From assembly GCA_049700155.1 (NCBI GenBank), contig JBNAVX010000020.1, positions 1 through 64,000 on the forward strand: 64,000 nt of DNA, written 5' to 3'. Origin of the DNA: JACAEY01 sp049700155 (GTDB lineage: Bacteria; Nitrospirota; Thermodesulfovibrionia; Thermodesulfovibrionales; SM23-35). The notes under the pieces are model-generated. The model was not told the origin of the DNA. It saw only the letters and a program-made list of their open reading frames with translations, and did no database searches. Below are positions 59,965 to 64,000 of this stretch, piece after piece. How positions within the stretch are numbered: position 1 is the stretch's first letter; each line of letters opens with the position of its first letter. Both the position numbers and the translations under genes were made by a program.

Positions 59965-60963
59965 ATGGATAGGGTTCTTCTCAGCCACGGTAGTGGCGGA
60001 ACAATGATGCACAAGTTAATAAGAGAGCATTTCGCACCTGAGTTTGATCTTAAATCTCTCAATGATTCAGCAGTTCTTGAAAGAATAAAAAAGGGGAAAC
60101 TTGCTTTTACAACTGATTCTTATGTAGTGTCTCCCATATTTTTCCCCGGGGGCAATATTGGAGAGCTTGCAGTCTATGGCACTGTAAATGACCTATCTAT
60201 GGTAGGAGCACAACCTCTTTATATTACTGTAGGATTTATACTTGAAGAAGGTTTTCAGTTCGAATATCTAAAGAAAATACTTTCCTCTATGTCAGATGCT
60301 TCTGAGAAAGCAGGGGTTAAGATTGTGGCAGGTGATACAAAGGTAGTTAATAAAGGAAAAGCTGATGGTATCTTTATAAATACATCAGGAATTGGAGTGA
60401 TTGAAGATAAAATTGAAATATCACCCTCTAAAGTAAAACCGGGGGATAAGATTATTCTGAGTGGACCTATAGGGAATCATGGCATTTCAGTAATTGGTGA
60501 AAGAAATGGCATCAGTTTCAACCCTCCTGTATTGAGTGATACAGCTCCTTTAAATGGTCTTGTTAAAGATATGCTGAAGATTACAAAAAAGATCCATGCA
60601 ATGAGAGACCCAACAAGAGGGGGGCTTGCTACTACACTTAAGGAGATAGCCACAGATTCGGGATATTGTATGTTTATTGAAGAGGAACAAATTCCTGTGC
60701 CACCAGGAGTCAGAGGTGCATGCGAGTTACTTGGACTTGACCCTCTTTATGTTGCTAATGAAGGAATACTTGTAGCTATAGTTAGTCCAGACGTTACAGA
60801 TAAACTTATAAAAGCTATGAAAAGGCATCCATTAGCAAAAGAGGCAAGAATAATTGGAGAGGTGCGGAAGTCACCAGAAGGTATGGTCTTGTTAAAAACA
60901 TCAATAGGTGGAACAAGGATAGTTGAGATGCTCTCAGGAGACCAGCTTCCAAGGATATGCTGA
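59965..60963 (+). CDS. hypE: Hydrogenase maturation protein HypE
   Basis: Dehydrates the carbamoylated C-terminal Cys to a thiocyanate. The protein of about 332 residues starts MDRVLLSHGSGGTMMHKLI, has DSYVVSPIFFPGGNIGELAVYGTVNDLSM, AGDTKVV, MRDPTRGGLATTLKE, and ends PRIC with the catalytic C-terminal Cys. I chose ATG 59965, just after the hypD stop, with AGAGAG upstream; ATG 59944 is in frame too. Confidence 0.95.
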   Translation: MDRVLLSHGSGGTMMHKLIREHFAPEFDLKSLNDSAVLERIKKGKLAFTTDSYVVSPIFFPGGNIGELAVYGTVNDLSMVGAQPLYITVGFILEEGFQFEYLKKILSSMSDASEKAGVKIVAGDTKVVNKGKADGIFINTSGIGVIEDKIEISPSKVKPGDKIILSGPIGNHGISVIGERNGISFNPPVLSDTAPLNGLVKDMLKITKKIHAMRDPTRGGLATTLKEIATDSGYCMFIEEEQIPVPPGVRGACELLGLDPLYVANEGILVAIVSPDVTDKLIKAMKRHPLAKEARIIGEVRKSPEGMVLLKTSIGGTRIVEMLSGDQLPRIC

Positions 60964-61047
60964 TTTATTTCAAATTTAGAAATTGCCAGTGCAAAATTAT
61001 CAATAAAAAAATATTTTAAATTTGATAAATGCCATGGGAGGTCTCAA

Positions 61048-61773
61048 ATGCTTCTTGGTGTTAATGTTGACCATGTAGCAACTATAAGGCAGGCAAGAAA
61101 AGGCTTTGAGCCAGATCCAGTTATGGCTGCAACTCTTGCAATACTTGGTGGGGCAGATGGAATAACAATACATCTCAGAGAAGATAGACGACATATACAG
61201 GATAGAGATTTAAAAATATTGCGAGAAGTTGTCCCTGTAGAATTGAACCTTGAAATGGCTGCAACTAAAGAGATGTTTAATATTGCAATTAAGACAAAAC
61301 CCGACATGATAACAATTGTACCTGAAAAGCGCCAGGAGCTTACAACTGAAGGAGGTCTTGATGTAAAGACTCAGAAAAAGGCTATTCAGGACTTTATAAG
61401 AAAGCTTCAGGATAATGGATTGCCTGTAAGTCTTTTTATAAATCCAGAACCAGATGATATCGCAATCTCAAAAGAAACAGGCACAGATATGATTGAAATA
61501 CATACTGGAATGTATGCAGATGCAAAAGGTAAAAAACAAGAGAAAGAACTTTTGCGTGTAATGAATGCTGTAAAACATGCAATAGATATCGGGCTTACAG
61601 TTAATGCTGGACATGGGCTTAACTATTTTAATGTTACTAAGATAGCAAATATTAAAGGCATCAGAGGACTTTACATTGGACACAGCATTGTCTCTCGAGC
61701 AGTCCTTGTAGGTATGGAGAGAGCTGTGAGAGAGATGAAAGAGCTAATCAGAATAAATTCTAAAACCTCTTAG
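61048..61773 (+). CDS. pdxJ: Pyridoxine 5'-phosphate synthase
   Basis: The 241-residue TIM barrel has LLGVNVDHVATIRQARKGFEPDPVMAA, HLREDRRHIQDRDL, TIVPEKRQELTTEGGLDV and NAGHGLNYFNV, all PdxJ signatures. It condenses deoxyxylulose 5-phosphate with aminoacetone 3-phosphate. Good SD (GGGAGG) upstream. Completes the pathway with pdxA elsewhere in the window. Its 3' end overlaps the eRF1-like gene by 4 bp (convergent). Confidence 0.97.
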   Translation: MLLGVNVDHVATIRQARKGFEPDPVMAATLAILGGADGITIHLREDRRHIQDRDLKILREVVPVELNLEMAATKEMFNIAIKTKPDMITIVPEKRQELTTEGGLDVKTQKKAIQDFIRKLQDNGLPVSLFINPEPDDIAISKETGTDMIEIHTGMYADAKGKKQEKELLRVMNAVKHAIDIGLTVNAGHGLNYFNVTKIANIKGIRGLYIGHSIVSRAVLVGMERAVREMKELIRINSKTS

Positions 61774-62891
61774 AATCTCAAGAAGGCCCCTATTCCACCT
61801 GCTTCTGTCAACTTTTTATTATCTTCAACAACCTCCACCAAGGCACCTTGATTGATAGCTTTTTCCCCTGCGAGGCTTATAAGATAATCAACCATCTCCA
61901 TACTACCTTTACAGTAAGGGCAGGAGCTTACATTCTGTGTGGTCAAAAAACCACATGCTGGACAGAAATAGCCTATTGTCTTTAAATTTTTTGAAATAAT
62001 TAGCTTCATCACCCTCTTTTCCTGTAACGCATTAAGAACATCCTCTAACCCGAGCACAGCGTCCTTATTTTTCATAGCTCTTGTAATAAGTTCCTCTATT
62101 GTTTCTTCTTCTTTTTTCTTTTCATATTCTAAAACTATAGGTTCAACTCTTGATAGAACCTCAGAGCTATTAGCAAACATCTCTATCTTGACAGTTCCAA
62201 TAATTTTATCAAGAATTTTCTTATGTAACATACCTTTTACCATTGATACTGCTTCGTCAGAACCACCAATTATTATCCTCCCTATATATTCTCCACTCAG
62301 AAAAGAATCCAGCTTTTCAATAACCTCCCTGAGATGCATCCCCACATGGTAATCTATGTGCCTTTCATAATGGTTTTGAGAAAGAGCAAACCATCCACCT
62401 TTCTTATGTTTTCCAGGAACATCAGGTGTATAAACCTCACCATATTCAATAATTTCTCTGAGATGAACCAGAAATATCCTCGCAAACTCTTTATCCACAA
62501 GCAAAACGGCATATCGTTGATAATTATCCAGAATATCCATAAGAGGTTTTACATAAGGTGACTTATCAACAATTAATTCATTTTTTACAGGTACACCAAG
62601 ATGATATTCCTTCCAGAAGGAATTTTTTAAAGAGCTCAGTAAAGCAACTCCCCTTTTAAAAGCCCTCTTATTTGTGAGAATATAATTATCAATCTTTTCT
62701 AAATCAGCCTTTACTTTCTTATAAACACTTTTATCCAGTGTTTCTATAGTATTCTTCATCATATTTTTTAGATGTACAATATAATCTCCCTTTTTGTTGA
62801 ACATAGGATCAACATTCAGATATAAACTCACAAAATAACCATCTTTCCGTTCAATAGATGTGACTTCTCTTAATTCAGACCTGCTGAGCAT
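61770..62891 (-). CDS. Bacterial eRF1/Vms1-like protein (baeRF family) with zinc ribbon
   Basis: The 373-residue protein has an N-terminal domain (VTSIERKDGYFVSLYLNVDP), a central eRF1 domain 2-like region with KHKKGGWFALSQNHYERHIDYHV (about residue 160-190; compare the KHKKGGQSxxRF motif of Vms1/eRF1), and a C-terminal eL30e-like part with a zinc ribbon (CPACG...CPYC). The catalytic Gln of GGQ is replaced (GGW). baeRF proteins are predicted ribosome-associated factors that release peptides from stalled ribosomes. Its start overlaps the AI-2E gene by 17 bp. Confidence 0.75.
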   Translation of the reverse strand: MLSRSELREVTSIERKDGYFVSLYLNVDPMFNKKGDYIVHLKNMMKNTIETLDKSVYKKVKADLEKIDNYILTNKRAFKRGVALLSSLKNSFWKEYHLGVPVKNELIVDKSPYVKPLMDILDNYQRYAVLLVDKEFARIFLVHLREIIEYGEVYTPDVPGKHKKGGWFALSQNHYERHIDYHVGMHLREVIEKLDSFLSGEYIGRIIIGGSDEAVSMVKGMLHKKILDKIIGTVKIEMFANSSEVLSRVEPIVLEYEKKKEEETIEELITRAMKNKDAVLGLEDVLNALQEKRVMKLIISKNLKTIGYFCPACGFLTTQNVSSCPYCKGSMEMVDYLISLAGEKAINQGALVEVVEDNKKLTEAGGIGAFLRF

Positions 62892-63927
62892 TTTTCCCTC
62901 CTTCTACACTTCTGAAAATTTCAATGACTGATATAAATAGTGCAATTACAAGTGGTCCCATAATAAGCCCAATTAAACCGAGTAATTTTATACCTCCGAG
63001 GACGCTGAAAAAGATCACGATTATCGGCATCTTTGTTCGACCGCCTATTATGATGGGCTTCAATATATTGTCTACTAAACTTATCCCAAATAGACCAATA
63101 ATTGCAAGTATGAAACCTTTTAATACTGCACCTTTTAAGAAGAGATAAATTGTTGCTGGAACCCATATTGAAGATGCTCCAAGTAAAGGGACAAAAGAAG
63201 CAATAGATGTAGCAAGTCCCCAAACAACAGGTGTTGAGATTCCAAGTATAAAAAATGCAAGACCTGCGATTGTGCCTTGCATAATTGAGACAGCAACACC
63301 CCCGTAAATTGTAGAGATAATAATATCTCTTATCTGTTTCACAAGCCTGTCTTTCTGTGTTTCAGAAAAAGGCATATAATCACGAACTTTACTCAGAAAT
63401 TCAGGTCCATCTTTTAAAAAGAAGTATATTGAAAAAACCATAAATATTAAGTCAATTGACACAGTAACAACATTAGTAGCTCCCTTTGTAATTTTTGTAA
63501 CTATCTCTTTACCTAACCGCGAAATATTTTCAACAATCGCCTGATTAAGTTCCTCTTCTGAAAGATTAAGTATAGAAAGTAAACTTTCGGTTATTGATCT
63601 AATGCTTGGATGTTGTAATAAACTTTCCAGAGCATCAAGCATATCAGTTTCCAGATAGCCAGCCAGATCTTTTAATTCAATCACAAGTAAATATGTAAGA
63701 TATGAAAAAGGACCAAGAATTATAATAAGTATGATGGTCAGTGTAAGAAGGGCTGCGATAGTTTTCCATTTAAGATATTTAAGAATAAAGACATAAACAG
63801 GATAAAAAACAATAGAAAAGACAATTGCCCAGGCTATAGGCGTTAAAAATGGCTTTAATATCTGATAAGTCAGAAAACCGAGTATTATTATTAAAGTAAT
63901 AACAGCAAAAAGATAAAATCTCGTCAT
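62875..63927 (-). CDS. AI-2E family transporter (PF01594-type membrane protein)
   Basis: The 350-residue protein has about seven or eight membrane spans, with the family patterns LKPFLTPIAWAIVFSIVFYPVY, YLLVIELKDL, and PLLGASSIWVPATIYLFLKG, ending IGLIMGPLVIALFISVIEIF. Members export or exchange small solutes or Na+/H+; autoinducer export is shown for only some. It lies near the right window edge. Upstream (63928-64000) only AT-rich sequence is seen, with TATAAT on the minus strand at 63948-63943. Confidence 0.9.
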   Translation of the reverse strand: MTRFYLFAVITLIIILGFLTYQILKPFLTPIAWAIVFSIVFYPVYVFILKYLKWKTIAALLTLTIILIIILGPFSYLTYLLVIELKDLAGYLETDMLDALESLLQHPSIRSITESLLSILNLSEEELNQAIVENISRLGKEIVTKITKGATNVVTVSIDLIFMVFSIYFFLKDGPEFLSKVRDYMPFSETQKDRLVKQIRDIIISTIYGGVAVSIMQGTIAGLAFFILGISTPVVWGLATSIASFVPLLGASSIWVPATIYLFLKGAVLKGFILAIIGLFGISLVDNILKPIIIGGRTKMPIIVIFFSVLGGIKLLGLIGLIMGPLVIALFISVIEIFRSVEGGKNAQQV

Positions 63928-64000
63928 TTTTAAAAGTTTTCTATTATATAATATAAGTTGTTAATAGAGGTAAATAATATGTGCAATAATGAAAGACCGA

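Overview
The window is an AT-rich bacterial chromosome segment (about one third G+C by eye) with compact operons, many 4-bp or longer gene overlaps, and several GTG/TTG starts. It encodes a Gram-negative envelope: Wza/Wzc, the Wzm/Wzt exporter, MacA/MacB/TolC-type efflux, MurA and Tat. It also encodes [NiFe]-hydrogenase maturation (HypABFDE) and a VorB-type ferredoxin oxidoreductase subunit, so an anaerobic or facultative metabolism is likely. The mix suggests Nitrospirota (Thermodesulfovibrionia-like) or a deep relative. That is inference; no 16S or ribosomal-protein marker is present.

Layout. (1) 1-24782, almost all minus strand: a large surface-polysaccharide locus. In transcription order it holds a UDP-sugar dehydrogenase, a NusG-like antiterminator, Wza, Wzc, a membrane-anchored J-domain protein, a DegT aminotransferase, an initiating sugar transferase, a CapD/WbpM-type dehydratase with an embedded MshEN-like module, the CDP-glucose genes rfbF and rfbG, an RmlC-like epimerase, a SAF oxidoreductase, Wzm, Wzt, a GT2 glycosyltransferase, a NodB deacetylase and a giant secreted LamG/SGNH/InlB-repeat protein that runs off the left edge. 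Three small accessory cassettes (HTH-PIN, TumA-TumE, four-helix-bundle protein) interrupt the wzm-wzt pair. (2) 24783-29816: a tRNA-like relic, then ruvB-ruvA-ruvC-gmhA, pdxA and an RNase H-like exonuclease. (3) 29975-36328: glucan phosphorylase, M28 peptidase, murA, a psiE-like gene, an MBL hydrolase and a beta-barrel protein. (4) 36340-41901: tatA-tatC, a small unknown, HEAT, HD-GYP and radical SAM/SPASM genes in one tight run. (5) 41970-45354: a stand-alone pyruvate-kinase C-domain, two cupins, an orphan vorB, a cloverleaf-like palindrome and a macrodomain gene. (6) 45390-50992: a MacA/MacB/TolC-type export operon, divergent from lexA-like, DUF6504-like and dinB genes (51117-53368). (7) 53558-63927: ribD, then DUF948-like, ytxH, hypA, hypB, hypF, hypD, hypE and pdxJ, and finally a bacterial eRF1-like protein and an AI-2E family transporter.

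Main points for a second look: a two-motif MshEN (c-di-GMP receptor-like) module inside a polysaccharide dehydratase; a perfect terminator-shaped hairpin inside hypA; tandem heptamer arrays lying between genes and also in frame inside ribD and hypF; repeated 3'-end-like copies of wzm bracketing the accessory cassettes; a -10 box ending 6-8 nt before the start codon of several SD-less operon-leading genes (leaderless mRNAs); a shared palindrome TACATATGTA at the lexA/tolC divergent promoters and at one other divergent promoter; and a 611-bp exact in-frame duplication in the giant surface protein.
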